Position numbers and translations under genes: made by a program
NCBI RefSeq assembly: GCF_016804325.1
Contig: NZ_CP043627.1
Coordinates: 5,623,501 to 5,687,500, forward strand
DNA from: Methylobacterium aquaticum
GTDB taxonomy: Bacteria > Pseudomonadota > Alphaproteobacteria > Rhizobiales > Beijerinckiaceae
Direction of reading: 5' to 3'
Length of the DNA: 64,000 nucleotides
The notes under the pieces: generated by a model
Database searches by the model: none
What the model was told of the DNA's origin: nothing
The model's input: only the letters and a program-made list of their open reading frames with translations
Part shown: positions 52,462 to 61,488 of the stretch, piece by piece
Layout: each line of letters begins with the position of its first letter
Position numbering within the stretch: the first letter of the stretch is position 1

Positions 52462-53370
52462 TCAGGAGAACATCAGCGTCGAGAGCTTGCGCCGGCCGCG
52501 GATGGTCATCGGGTCCATCGGGCCCCAGGCCTCGAACAGCTGGAGCAGCTGCTTGCGGGCGCCGTCGTCGTTCCAGGTCCGGTCGCGGCGCACGATCTCG
52601 ATCAGCTGGTCGACCGCCTCCTGCTGCTGGCCCTTGGCGTTGAGGCCGAGCGCGAGGTCGAACCGGGCCTGGTAATCGGCCGGATCGGCCTCGATTCGGC
52701 GCTGGAAGCCGGCGAGGTCGCCCAGCGACGCCGCCTGCTCGGCGAGCTCGATCGCCGCCTTCACCGCCGCGATGGCGGGGTCCTTGGCGGCCTCGGGCGG
52801 GGCGGATTCGAGGAAGCGGCGGGCGCCCTCGACGTCGTCGCGGTCGAGGAGGAGGCGGGCGAGCGCCGCGATGGCGCCGGCATGGCCCGGCTCCTGGCCG
52901 AGCACGGCGGCGTAGATCTCGGCGGCGGCATCCGGGTCGCCGGCCTCGGCGGCTCCTTGCGCCTCGGCCATCAGGTCCTCGACCGCGGTCGGGCCGAGGG
53001 GGCCGACCAGGCGCTCGATGAAGGCCTTGATCTGGCCCTCGGGCAGGGCGCCCATGAAGCCGTCCACCGGCTGGCCGCGCTGGAACGCGATCACCGCCGG
53101 GATCGACTGGATGCCGAGCTGGCCGGCGATCTGGGGATGCTCGTCGATGTTCATCTTGACGAGCTTCACCTTGCCGCCTGCATCCTTGACGGCTTTCTCG
53201 ATGATCGGGGTGAGCTGCTTGCACGGCCCGCACCAGGGCGCCCAGAAATCGACCAGCACCGGCTGCTGCAGGGATTCCTGCATCACGTCCTGGCGGAAGG
53301 TCGCCGTGGTGGTGTCCTTGATCAGGGCGTCCGCAGGAATCTGGCCGGCCGCGGGAGTGTCGGTAAGCAT
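52462..53370 (-). CDS. Thioredoxin-TPR protein (CnoX/YbbN-like)
   Basis: 302 residues from ATG 53370 (an upstream GTG would add nine residues). The thioredoxin domain has VLVDFWAPWCGPCKQLTPII with an intact WCGPC motif, so redox activity is possible, unlike E. coli CnoX. The C-terminal 150 residues are TPR-like helices (AEIYAAVLGQEPGHAGAIAA, YQARFDLALGLNAKGQQQEA). The family acts as holdase/redox chaperone under oxidative stress. Confidence 0.9.
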   Translation of the reverse strand: MLTDTPAAGQIPADALIKDTTTATFRQDVMQESLQQPVLVDFWAPWCGPCKQLTPIIEKAVKDAGGKVKLVKMNIDEHPQIAGQLGIQSIPAVIAFQRGQPVDGFMGALPEGQIKAFIERLVGPLGPTAVEDLMAEAQGAAEAGDPDAAAEIYAAVLGQEPGHAGAIAALARLLLDRDDVEGARRFLESAPPEAAKDPAIAAVKAAIELAEQAASLGDLAGFQRRIEADPADYQARFDLALGLNAKGQQQEAVDQLIEIVRRDRTWNDDGARKQLLQLFEAWGPMDPMTIRGRRKLSTLMFS

Positions 53371-53530
53371 CGATGACCTCGGGAGAACGGCCTTCACGTC
53401 GCGGGCCTCGCCGGCCCGCCGAACAGATGGGGTAGACCGGTCGCCCCGGCCAGGGCAAGGCGCGCAAAGCCGGAAAAAGCCCGGAAAAACAGGAGCCGGC
53501 CGCGCCGCGGTGGCGCGTCCGGCGTAACCC

Positions 53531-54844
53531 TCATGCCGCCGCCGGCGAAGCCTGCCGCATCCGGCCGATCATGAGCGACATCAGCGCGGCCATCACGGCG
53601 GTCAGCCCGGCCGCCAGGAACGCCTCGAGGTAGCGGCCTTCCGACGCCCGCACCAGGCCGGCGCCGAAGGCGGCGGTGGCGGCCCCGAGCTGGTGGCCGG
53701 CGGCGATCCAGCCGAACACGATCGGGGCGTCGCGCTCGCCGAAGGCCTCGTTGGCGAGCCGCACCGTCGGCGGCACCGTGGCGATCCAGTCGAGGCCGTA
53801 GAACACGGCAAAGATCGACAGGCTGTAGAACGAGAAATCGGTGAAGGGCAGCGCCATCAGCGACAGGCCGCGCAGGCCGTAATAGACGAAGAGCAGCTTC
53901 CTCGGGTCGTAGCGGTCGGTGAGCCAGCCCGAGCCGGTGGTGCCGATGAGATCGAACACGCCCATCAGCGCGAGGAGGCCCGCGGCCCGCACCTCCGGGA
54001 TGCCCTGGTCGGCGCAGAACGAGATCAGGTGGGTGCCCACCAGCCCGTTGGTGGTGAGCCCGCAGATGAAGAAGGTGCCGAAGAGCAGCCAGAAATCGCC
54101 CTTGGCGCTCGCCCGCACCAGCCCGTCGATCGCCGCCTTGAACGGATTGGCGCGCCGCGGCGGCTCGGAGACGGTACCCGGCGCAGCCCCGTAGGGCGTG
54201 AGGCCGATGTCGGAGGGACGCTCCGGCAGGAGCCAGGCGACGAGGGGGATCAGGGCCGCGATGACGCAGGCGACGGTGAGCACCACCGGCCGCCAGCCTC
54301 CGGCCTGCGCGATCGCCGCGAGTCCGGGAAGGAAGATCAGCGTGCCGGTGGCGGTGCTGGCGGTGAGGAGCCCCATGAACAGGCCGCGGCGCACGGCAAA
54401 CCAGCGGTTCACGACCGTCGCGCCGAGCACGATGGCGACGCAGCCGCTGCCGAGGCCCGACAGCACGCCCCAGGTGGCGATGAGGTGCCAGGGCTCGCTC
54501 ATGAGAGCGCTCAAGGCCGTCGAGGTCGCCATCAGCGCCAGCGCGCAGAGGAGCGTGCGGCGGATGCCGAAGCTCTGCATCAGCGCCGCCGCGAAGGGGC
54601 CGACGAGCCCGTACAGGAAGATGCCGAGCCCGGCCGCGAAGGAGGTGGTGGAGCGGCTCCAGCCGAAGGCCTGCTCCAGCGGCAGGATCAGCACGCCCGG
54701 CGAGGCGCGCAGGCCCGCCGCCGCGAGCAGGCACAGGAAGATCACGCCCACCACCACGAAGGCGTAGTTCCGGCCGAAGGGCCGGGGCCTGGGAGCCGTC
54801 GGGGCCGGGGAGGCGAGGCCCGGCGGCGACACGGTCGAACTCAT
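53531..54844 (-). CDS. Major facilitator superfamily transporter
   Basis: 437 residues with about 12 membrane segments. It has the loop signature GWLTDRYDPRKLLFVYYGLR between helices and a monocarboxylate/oxalate-antiporter-like layout (LPLEQAFGWSRSTTSFAAGL near residue 55). The substrate is not known. A TetR-family regulator is encoded divergently 70 bases away, so expression is probably controlled by it. Confidence 0.85.
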   Translation of the reverse strand: MSSTVSPPGLASPAPTAPRPRPFGRNYAFVVVGVIFLCLLAAAGLRASPGVLILPLEQAFGWSRSTTSFAAGLGIFLYGLVGPFAAALMQSFGIRRTLLCALALMATSTALSALMSEPWHLIATWGVLSGLGSGCVAIVLGATVVNRWFAVRRGLFMGLLTASTATGTLIFLPGLAAIAQAGGWRPVVLTVACVIAALIPLVAWLLPERPSDIGLTPYGAAPGTVSEPPRRANPFKAAIDGLVRASAKGDFWLLFGTFFICGLTTNGLVGTHLISFCADQGIPEVRAAGLLALMGVFDLIGTTGSGWLTDRYDPRKLLFVYYGLRGLSLMALPFTDFSFYSLSIFAVFYGLDWIATVPPTVRLANEAFGERDAPIVFGWIAAGHQLGAATAAFGAGLVRASEGRYLEAFLAAGLTAVMAALMSLMIGRMRQASPAAA

Positions 54845-54913
54845 GCTGGGACATCCTCCCCGAATCGTGCTACGACGTTACGTACCGGTCAGTAACATCG
54901 TCAAGGGTCGAAC

Positions 54914-55501
54914 ATGGCAGAGGGGCATGACGGGAGCGCACCCGTCCGGGCCGGCGACCGGATCCGGGCGGCGGCCCGGGAGCTGTTCTACTCGCGCGGC
55001 TTTCGCGGCGTCGGGGTCGACGAGATCGTGGCCCGGGCAGGCGTCACCAAGCCCAGCCTCTATCGCGGCTTCGCCTCGAAGGACGCCCTCGTGGTCGCCT
55101 GCCTGGAGGATTACGACGCGGGCCTGCGCGGGCGCCTCGACGAGGCGCTGGCGGCCCATTCGGACGACCCGCAGGCCGGCCTTCTCGCCTTCCTCGACGG
55201 CATCGCCCGGCGCAGCGCCCGGCCGGGCTTTCGCGGCTGCGGCCTCACCAACGCGGTGGTCGAGTACCCGGAGGCGGACCACCCGGTCCGCGCGGCGGCG
55301 TGCGAGGGCAAGCGCATGCTCCATGCCCGGCTGACCGAGGTCGCCGGCACCCTCGGGGCGCAGGCGCCCGGACGCCTCGCCGACGCGCTGCTGCTGCTGG
55401 TCGAGGGGGCCTTCGCCTGCGGGCAGATCTTCGGGCTCGACGGGCCGAACCGCTCGCTGAGAGGAGCCGCCGAGGCGCTGATCGCGGCGAGCCGTGCATG
55501 A
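54914..55501 (+). CDS. TetR-family regulator
   Basis: 195 residues. N-terminal HTH: RIRAAARELFYSRGFRGVGV, then DEIVARAGVTKPSLYRGFAS. The C-terminal ligand domain includes GCGLTNAVVEYPEADHPV with two close cysteine-region residues (RPGFRGCGLTN). It is divergent from the MFS gene and likely represses it. The gene ends at a 12-bp perfect inverted repeat. Confidence 0.88.
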   Translation: MAEGHDGSAPVRAGDRIRAAARELFYSRGFRGVGVDEIVARAGVTKPSLYRGFASKDALVVACLEDYDAGLRGRLDEALAAHSDDPQAGLLAFLDGIARRSARPGFRGCGLTNAVVEYPEADHPVRAAACEGKRMLHARLTEVAGTLGAQAPGRLADALLLLVEGAFACGQIFGLDGPNRSLRGAAEALIAASRA

Positions 55502-55535
55502 TACGACATCCGGAAGGTCACTCCCGGATGTCGTA
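55502..55535 (+). terminator. Hairpin after tetR gene
   Basis: TACGACATCCGG and CCGGATGTCGTA form a perfect 12-base-pair stem with a 10-base loop, starting right after the stop codon. There is no T-run behind it, so it may be a weak terminator or mRNA end protector. Confidence 0.5.
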
Positions 55536-55967
55536 CCAACAGCTCGCGCGGTGAAGCCGTAGGCTTCACACGCTTGCGCGAAGCCGCTTTCCGCATCGCG
55601 AAGCGATCGATCGGCGACTGTATCGTTGGTCAAGCCAGATCCGCACTGCCCCGCTTGGTCTGGCCGTGCGGGCGCCAGGTCGTTCACCGGCGTGAGCGTC
55701 AAGGCGGGCGCTGTGCGCGACAAGGCTTCGATACGAGGTGAGGGGCGAGGACCGGCCGCACTGTTGCAGGACCGCCGGCGACGACGGGACGCCACGTTTT
55801 CACCCCGGCGTTCATCCGCAACGAAATTTCCGCCCTGCGCCAGGAACGCCCGGCAAAACCAGGCGATTCGTCCACAATACCGCTGGGGCAGGGGCGGCAT
55901 CGGGGGGCGGCGATGCCGGCCCCTGTTGCGGCCTTCCCCGCCGGCTCCCCTCTCGCCCGAGACTTTC
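55536..55967. other. Intergenic region before GH15 gene
   Basis: About 430 bases. The first 75 bases hold family C repeat copy 1. The rest has open frames without coding character and should contain the promoter of the GH15 gene. No clear ribosome site or operator stands out. Confidence 0.4.
55546..55608. repeat. Short interspersed repeat family C copy 1
   Basis: GCGCGGTGAAGCCGTAGGCT, then TCACACGCTTGCGCGAAGCC and TTTCCGCATCGCGAAGCGAT, matching 62352-62413 with two or three differences. It contains two small palindromes, GAAGCCGTAGGCTTC and ATCGCGAAGCGAT. Confidence 0.75.
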
Positions 55968-57821
55968 ATGCACGATCCGGACGCGCGGCCCTACCAGCCC
56001 ATCGAGGCCTACGGCCTCATCAGCAACTGCCACGGCTGCGCCCTCGTCGCCCGCGACGGCTCGATCGACTGGGCCTGCCTCGACCGGTTCGATGCGCCTC
56101 CGGTCTTCTCCCGCCTGCTCGACCGCCGGCGCGGCGGCTTCTTCGCCCTTTCGCCCGAGGGGCCGTTCGAGAGCGCCCGGCTCTATCTCCCGGGGACCAA
56201 CATCCTCGAGACCACCTTCACCTGCGCCACCGGAGCGGCGACGGTGCACGACTTCATGCTCGCGCCCGAGCCGGGCGGGACGCTGCCCTGCCTGGTGCGC
56301 CTCGTCTCCGGCGTGTCCGGCACGGTGCCGATGCGGGCGGTCTACCGGCCGCTGGCGGGTTTCTCGGAATCCTTCCCCACCCTCGGCCCCATCTCGGGTG
56401 GGGCCGGCGCCGAGGGCCTGCCGGACCTGATCGCCGATCTGCCCATGGCGATCGAGGGAGAGCGGGCGGTGGCCCGGTTCACGATCGCGCATGGCGGCGA
56501 GCAGGCCTTCGCGCTCTATCCCGGCGGTTCGGCGGCCCGCACGGAATTGCGCCCGCGCGAATGGATGGAGACGGCGCGCCGGGCCTGGACCGGCTGGTCG
56601 GCCGGCGCCGCCTATGACGGGCCGCTCAGCGACCAGTTGCTGCGCAGCGCGCTCACCCTCAAGGCGCTGACCTACGCGCCCTCCGGCGCGATCGTGGCGG
56701 CGGCCACCACCTCGCTGCCGGAGGAGATCGGCGGCATCCGCAACTGGGATTACCGGTTCTGCTGGATCCGCGACGCCTGCCTGTCCTTCTACGTCCTGAA
56801 GAAGTTCGGCATGGTGGCCGAAGCGGAGGCGTTCTTCTGCTTCATCGGCACGCTGGCCGAGCGCGGCGAGGGAGGCCTGCGCCCCCTCTACGCCATCGCC
56901 GGCGAGACCGATCTGACCGAGCATGAAGCGGCGCATTTCGAGGGCTGGCGCGGGAGCGCCCCGGTCCGCTACGGCAACGAGGCGGCCGAGCAGCACCAGA
57001 GCGACGCCTACGGCCAGGTGCTCGACCTCATCCACCTGTATCGCAGCCTCGGCGGCACCATCCCCGAGGCGATGGAGCGCCAGGCGATCCGGCTCGCCGA
57101 TTTCGCCGCCGAGCACTGGCACGAGACGGATGCCGGGCTGTGGGAGCCGCGCAAGCCCGAGGAGCATTACCTGCACGCCGCGATCATGAACTGGGTCGCC
57201 GTCGACCGGGCGATCCGGCTGTTCGGCGAGCGGCCGCACTGGTGCGAGGCGCGGGACGCGATCGTGGCCCGGGTCAACGGCGAGGGGATTCACCCCCGGG
57301 ACGGCTACTACCCGCAATATGTCGGCGGCGACGATCCCGACGCCGCCCTGCTGATCGCCCCGATGGTGGGTTTTCCGGTCGACGAGGCGGTCTTCGCCCG
57401 CACGGTCGAGGTGGTGATCGCGCGCCTCGGCCACGGCCCGCTCGTCTACCGCTACCGCAACGACGACGGGCTGCCGGGGCACGAGGGCACCTTCCTGATC
57501 TGCGCCTTCTGGCTCGTCGACGCGCTGGCCTGGCTCGGCCGGATCGAGGAGGCCAGGACCCGGTTCGACGCCCTGCGGGCACTCCAGAACGACCTCGGCC
57601 TCTACGCCGAGGAGGTGGCGGAGGACCGCACCTTCCTGGGCAACTTCCCGCAGGCCTTCAGCCACCTCGCCTTCATCCACAGCGCGCTCGTCCTCGACCT
57701 CGCGGCCCAGGGCGGGCGGGAGGCGGTGGCCGGCACCTATGCCGACCGCACCCTGCGCGAGACGCGGTGGCGCCGGGTGCCGTGGATCGTGCCGCCGACC
57801 GGGACGACGGGCAAGGAATGA
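55968..57821 (+). CDS. Glycoside hydrolase family 15 (glucoamylase/trehalase-like)
   Basis: 617 residues. An N-terminal beta-sandwich (YQPIEAYGLISNCHGCALVA; DGSIDWACLDRFDAPPVF) precedes an (alpha/alpha)6 barrel with IRNWDYRFCWIRDACLSFYV, a Glu-containing DAGLWEPRKPEEHYLHAAIM, and GHEGTFLICAFWLVDAL near the C-terminus, where the catalytic base Glu is expected. It has no signal peptide, so a cytoplasmic substrate such as trehalose or oligosaccharide is likely. ATG 55968 matches the family start. Confidence 0.9.
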   Translation: MHDPDARPYQPIEAYGLISNCHGCALVARDGSIDWACLDRFDAPPVFSRLLDRRRGGFFALSPEGPFESARLYLPGTNILETTFTCATGAATVHDFMLAPEPGGTLPCLVRLVSGVSGTVPMRAVYRPLAGFSESFPTLGPISGGAGAEGLPDLIADLPMAIEGERAVARFTIAHGGEQAFALYPGGSAARTELRPREWMETARRAWTGWSAGAAYDGPLSDQLLRSALTLKALTYAPSGAIVAAATTSLPEEIGGIRNWDYRFCWIRDACLSFYVLKKFGMVAEAEAFFCFIGTLAERGEGGLRPLYAIAGETDLTEHEAAHFEGWRGSAPVRYGNEAAEQHQSDAYGQVLDLIHLYRSLGGTIPEAMERQAIRLADFAAEHWHETDAGLWEPRKPEEHYLHAAIMNWVAVDRAIRLFGERPHWCEARDAIVARVNGEGIHPRDGYYPQYVGGDDPDAALLIAPMVGFPVDEAVFARTVEVVIARLGHGPLVYRYRNDDGLPGHEGTFLICAFWLVDALAWLGRIEEARTRFDALRALQNDLGLYAEEVAEDRTFLGNFPQAFSHLAFIHSALVLDLAAQGGREAVAGTYADRTLRETRWRRVPWIVPPTGTTGKE

Positions 57822-57956
57822 GAGCGCCGCGGCACCGCAGCCGCATCGATGACCGGGGCGCCCGATCACGATACCGTTTCCTCGACACAGTCGCCCTCGA
57901 CGGGCACCGGCGCGATTAACCCGATCTTGAAGGGACGACGGCCATTCGTTCGTGGT

Positions 57957-58072
57957 CGAGCGGTCTGGACCGCGTCGCGATCGCCCTGCCATCGCGACGT
58001 GCTCCAAGCCTCTGATTTTACTGCATTTTCTGCAACGAACCGGTATCCACTCCGTCGGAAAACGCTCGAGCG
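57957..58072. repeat. Interspersed repeat family D copy 2
   Basis: About 115 bases from CGAGCGGTCTGGACCGCGTC to GTCGGAAAACGCTCGAG, sharing CCTGCCATCGCGA, TCTGATTTTACTGCATTTTC and CGAACCGGTATCCACTCCGT with the pqq-operon copy. TCGAGCG and CGCTCGA form the ends. It stops ten bases before the start codon of the first binding-protein paralog and so shapes its leader. Confidence 0.7.
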
Positions 58073-58081
58073 GGACATGTC

Positions 58082-58927
58082 ATGGGAAAGTGGCGGGGTC
58101 TCGCCGGTCTGATCGTCGCGCTCGGCTTCGTCGCTCCCGGAACGGCGCAGGCCGGGGGCAAAACGCTGACCTGGCCGCTCTTCGATGCGCCGCCCTTCAC
58201 GATCACCGAGGGCGAGCATCGGGGGACCGGCATCTTCGACCGGATCCGCCGGCTCCTGGGCGAGCGACTGACCGATTACGCGGTCACGAGCGTGACGGTG
58301 CCGTTCCCGCGCATCGTGACCTCGCTGAAGAATGGCGAGGAATGGTGCTTCGTCGGCGGCGTGAAGACCCCCGAGCGCGAGGACTTCGCGGTCTTCTCGC
58401 GCCCGGTGGCGATGTTCTACCCCCTGCGCATCGTCGTGCATGCCTCGAAACGCGCCCGCTTCGAGGCGCTCGGCCCGCTCTCCCTGCGCAACCTCCTGAG
58501 CGAGCACCGCGCGTTGCGCACCAGCGTGCTGCGCGACCGCGCCATCGCACCGGCGGTGGACGCGCTGTTCCGGCAATACCCGCCGGGGCAGACCTATGCC
58601 CGGTTCATCGAGGCATACCGGATGCTGATGAACGACCGGCTGGACTACCTCGTCGACTTCTCCAGCATCACGGCCTACCACATCCGCCAAATCGGGCGGC
58701 CGGACGATGTCGTGGGCCTTCCCTTCGCCGAGAGCCCCGATCCGGTCTTCGCCCGGGTGATGTGCGCCGGCACGCCCTGGGGCCGTGAGGTGGTGGCGCG
58801 CATCGATGCGGTGCTGGCGGAGGAACGGCCGGGCCCGGCCTATCGCGGCATCGTCGAGGCCTGGGCCGCACCCGAGGACCTGCCGGGCATCCGCGCCGTC
58901 TACGACGCCTTCCTGGCGAGCGACTGA
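58082..58927 (+). CDS. Exported solute-binding-like protein, paralog 1
   Basis: 281 residues with a signal peptide (LAGLIVALGFVAPGTAQA). The fold resembles family-3 binding proteins (TLTWPLFDAPPFTITEGEHR near the mature N-terminus, FDRIRRLLGERL, then FVGGVKTPEREDFAVFSRPV and FIEAYRMLMNDRLDYLVDFS). It matches what I recall as the TIGR02285 family. No transporter genes are nearby, so sensing or a non-transport role is possible. It is the first of three tandem paralogs. Confidence 0.75.
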   Translation: MGKWRGLAGLIVALGFVAPGTAQAGGKTLTWPLFDAPPFTITEGEHRGTGIFDRIRRLLGERLTDYAVTSVTVPFPRIVTSLKNGEEWCFVGGVKTPEREDFAVFSRPVAMFYPLRIVVHASKRARFEALGPLSLRNLLSEHRALRTSVLRDRAIAPAVDALFRQYPPGQTYARFIEAYRMLMNDRLDYLVDFSSITAYHIRQIGRPDDVVGLPFAESPDPVFARVMCAGTPWGREVVARIDAVLAEERPGPAYRGIVEAWAAPEDLPGIRAVYDAFLASD

Positions 58928-59118
58928 CGTTGCGAGCGGACGGGTCGACGAGCAGGCGAGGGACGGTCGGCGCAGTCCACGCGACGCGGCTCACCGAGGG
59001 GACGATACCGCGCCCGCAATTTCGGATTGCAGGTGCGGCAGAAGCCATATCGATGAGTTGTTATTCTGGGAAGATTCCGTCACTTAACCCGATCTTCAAG
59101 ATCAGACCGGCATTGGTC

Positions 59119-59187
59119 TATGGCTGGCCAAGTCTCATGACTGGCCAAGTCCCATGCTGGCCAAGGCCTATGACTAACCAAGTGACA
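59119..59187 (+). repeat. Four short tandem repeats before paralog 2
   Basis: Four imperfect copies of a unit like ATGACTGGCCAAGTC (about 16-17 bases), the last reading ATGACTAACCAAGTG. They occupy the leader of the second paralog, ending about 15 bases before its start codon. Confidence 0.7.
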
Positions 59188-59201
59188 AAGCGGGAAACGT
59201 C

Positions 59202-60074
59202 ATGGTGAAGCGGCGCAGTCTCGCCGGTCTGGTCGTCGCGCTCGCCCTGGCGGTCCCGGGGGCGGCCCGTGCCCAGGACGCGCAGGTCAGGGACACGCCG
59301 ATGTCCCGGCCGATCACCTGGTCGGTCTACGATGCCCCGCCCTACATGATGACCGAGGGGGAGAACCGCGACGCCGGGATCTTCGACCGGATCCGCCGGC
59401 TCCTGAGCGAGCGACTGATCGGCTACACCCATTCCACGCTGAACGTCCCGTTCCCGCGCATCATCACGTCGATGAAGAACGGCGAGGATTGGTGCTTCGT
59501 CGGCGGCGTGAAGACGCCCGAGCGCGAGGGCTTCGCGGTCTTCTCGCGCCCGGTGGCGATGTTCTATCCCCTGCGCATCGTCGTGCGCGCGGCGAATCGC
59601 GCCCGTTTCGAGGCGCTCGAGCCCTTGTCCCTGCGCGACCTGCTGACCGAGCACCGCGAATTGCGCACCAGCATGCTGCGCAACCGCGCCATCGCCCCGG
59701 CGGTCGATGCGCTGTTCCGGCAATACCCGCCGGGCCAGATCCATTCCGAGTTCGGCGAGGCATTCCGCATGCTGCTCAACGACCGGCTGGACTACCTCGT
59801 CGAGTTCTCCAGCATCGCGGCCTACAACGCCCGCCAGTTCGGAGAGCCGAACGCCTTCGTGGGCCTGCCCTTCGCCGAGAGCCCCGACCCGGTCTTCGCC
59901 CGGGTGATGTGCGCCGGCACGCCCTGGGGCCGCGAGGTGGTGGCGCGCATCGATGCGGTGCTGGCGGAGGAACGGCCGGGCTCGGCCTATCGCGGCATCG
60001 TCGAGGCCTGGGCCGCGCCGGAGGACCTGCCGCGCATCCGCACCGTCTACGACAGCTTCCTGGCAAGCGATTGA
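59202..60074 (+). CDS. Exported solute-binding-like protein, paralog 2
   Basis: 290 residues with signal peptide LVVALALAVPGAARA. It is close to paralog 1 over most of its length (FDRIRRLLSERLIGYTHSTL, FVGGVKTPEREGFAVFSRPV, ARVMCAGTPWGREVVARIDA). An extra short insert (DAQVRDTPMSRP) lies after the signal peptide. Very high DNA identity with both neighbours indicates recent tandem duplication. Four tandem repeats precede it. The ligand is unknown. Confidence 0.75.
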   Translation: MVKRRSLAGLVVALALAVPGAARAQDAQVRDTPMSRPITWSVYDAPPYMMTEGENRDAGIFDRIRRLLSERLIGYTHSTLNVPFPRIITSMKNGEDWCFVGGVKTPEREGFAVFSRPVAMFYPLRIVVRAANRARFEALEPLSLRDLLTEHRELRTSMLRNRAIAPAVDALFRQYPPGQIHSEFGEAFRMLLNDRLDYLVEFSSIAAYNARQFGEPNAFVGLPFAESPDPVFARVMCAGTPWGREVVARIDAVLAEERPGSAYRGIVEAWAAPEDLPRIRTVYDSFLASD

Positions 60075-60166
60075 ACCGGCGGGCGATCGACCGCGGGTTT
60101 CGGCTTGATCTCGACGACGCGACCTGCCCTGACCGATACCGGCTCGGAACTTCCGCAGGGAACGCC

Positions 60167-61005
60167 ATGAAGAAGCGGCACGGTCTCGCCGGTCTGGTCG
60201 TCGCTCTCGCCCTGGCGGGGCCGGCTAGGGCCGAGGGGAAGCAGATCACCTGGACGGCCTCCAACTCCCCGCCCTTCATGATGACCGAGGGCGAGGAGCG
60301 CAATACCGGCATCTTCGACCGGATCCGCCGGCTCCTGAGCGAGCGGATGACCGGCTACACCCATTCCACCCTGGTCGTGCCGTTCCCACGCATCCTCGCC
60401 TCGCTCAAGAGCGGCGAGGAATGGTGCTTCGTCGGCGGCGTGAAGACCCCCGAGCGCGAGGGCTTCGCGGTGTTCTCCCGCCCGGTGGCGATGTTCAATC
60501 CCCTGCGTATCGTCGTGCGCGCGGCGGACCGCGCCCGCTTCGCGGCGCTCGGGGAGCTCTCGCTGCGCGACCTGCTCACCGACCATCGGTCCTTGCGCAC
60601 CAGCGTGTTGCGCAACCGCGCCATCGCCCCGGCGGTCGACGCCTTGTTCCGGCAACACCCGCCGGGCCAGATCCATTCCGAGTTCGGCGAAGCTTTCCGG
60701 ATGCTGCTCAACGACCGCCTCGACTACCTCGTCGAGTATTCCAGCAGCATGATCTACTTTGCGCGCCAGCTCGGGCAGCCGGGCGCCTTCGTGGGCCTGC
60801 CCTTCGCGGAGGGGCCGGAGACGGTCTTCGCCCGGTGATGTGCGCCGGCACGCCCTGGGGCCGCGAGGTGGTGGCGCGCATCGATGCGGTGCTGACGGAG
60901 GAACGGCCGAGCCCGACCTATCGCAGCATCGTCGAGGCCTGGGCCCCACCGGAGGACCTGCCGCGCATCCGCGCCGTCTACGACGCCTTCCTGGCGAGCG
61001 ATTGA
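60167..61005 (+). pseudogene. Exported solute-binding-like protein, paralog 3, frameshifted
   Basis: Signal peptide LVVALALAGPARA. It matches paralogs 1 and 2 up to GPETVFAR, where the frame ends at a TGA. The paralogs have CGCCCGGGTGATG where this copy has CGCCCGGTGATG, so one G is missing at about 60834-60835. Restoring it continues the frame as VMCAGTPWGREVVARIDA to the normal end at 61005 (about 279 residues). As printed, the protein lacks its last 56 residues. Confidence 0.85.
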
Positions 61006-61019
61006 TGCGACGGGCGGCC

Positions 61020-61256
61020 TCAAGCCGCGAGCGCGATTCCATGCGCGACGAAGGGCTCGACCCATACCTGCCGGCCGGTCAGGTCGTGGACGCTCACCCG
61101 CCACGCGGCCCCGTCGTCGCCCGGGCCGAGGTTCCGCATCGCCGCCGCGGCGACTTGCCGGGCGCGGCGGGCGAGGGCGCCCGGACCGCGCACGAGGCTG
61201 CCCTCCGCATCGAGAATGCACTCGGAACCGTTGGTGCAGTGAAAGCGGTACCGCGT
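61020..61256 (-). CDS. DUF6894-like small protein with no standard start codon
   Basis: 78 residues on the minus strand: RYRFHCTNGSECILDAEGSL, then ALARRARQVAAAAMRNLG, WRVSVHDLTGRQVWVEPF and a short tail. The arrangement matches DUF6894 proteins abundant in Methylobacterium, which normally start Met-Pro-Arg-Tyr or Met-Arg-Tyr. Here the codon before RYRF is ACG and no ATG, GTG or TTG lies upstream in frame. It is either ACG-initiated or has lost its start by a T to C change. Confidence 0.55.
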   Translation of the reverse strand, partial: TRYRFHCTNGSECILDAEGSLVRGPGALARRARQVAAAAMRNLGPGDDGAAWRVSVHDLTGRQVWVEPFVAHGIALAA

Positions 61257-61488
61257 CCTGCCGTGCCTCTCTCCTTCGATCCCCGGCCCGTCCCGGCCGA
61301 CTCGATGGCCCCCGGTTAATGTTCACTATATGTTCTGTTTCCGCAATCCGGCCAGGGCGGAGGCGCGATGCCGCAGGCCGGCCCATTCGCCTCGGTGGGG
61401 CGCCCGCACCGGCGAAGAGGGCTCGCCCCCAACCCGGATTCCTGCCAGTTTCGGAAGCACGGATTGAAAAACCCCGGCGGGAGAGTAC

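Noticed and set aside
59119..59187. CRISPR-like array
   Set aside because: The four units are only 16-17 bases, contiguous without spacers, and there are no cas genes in the window.
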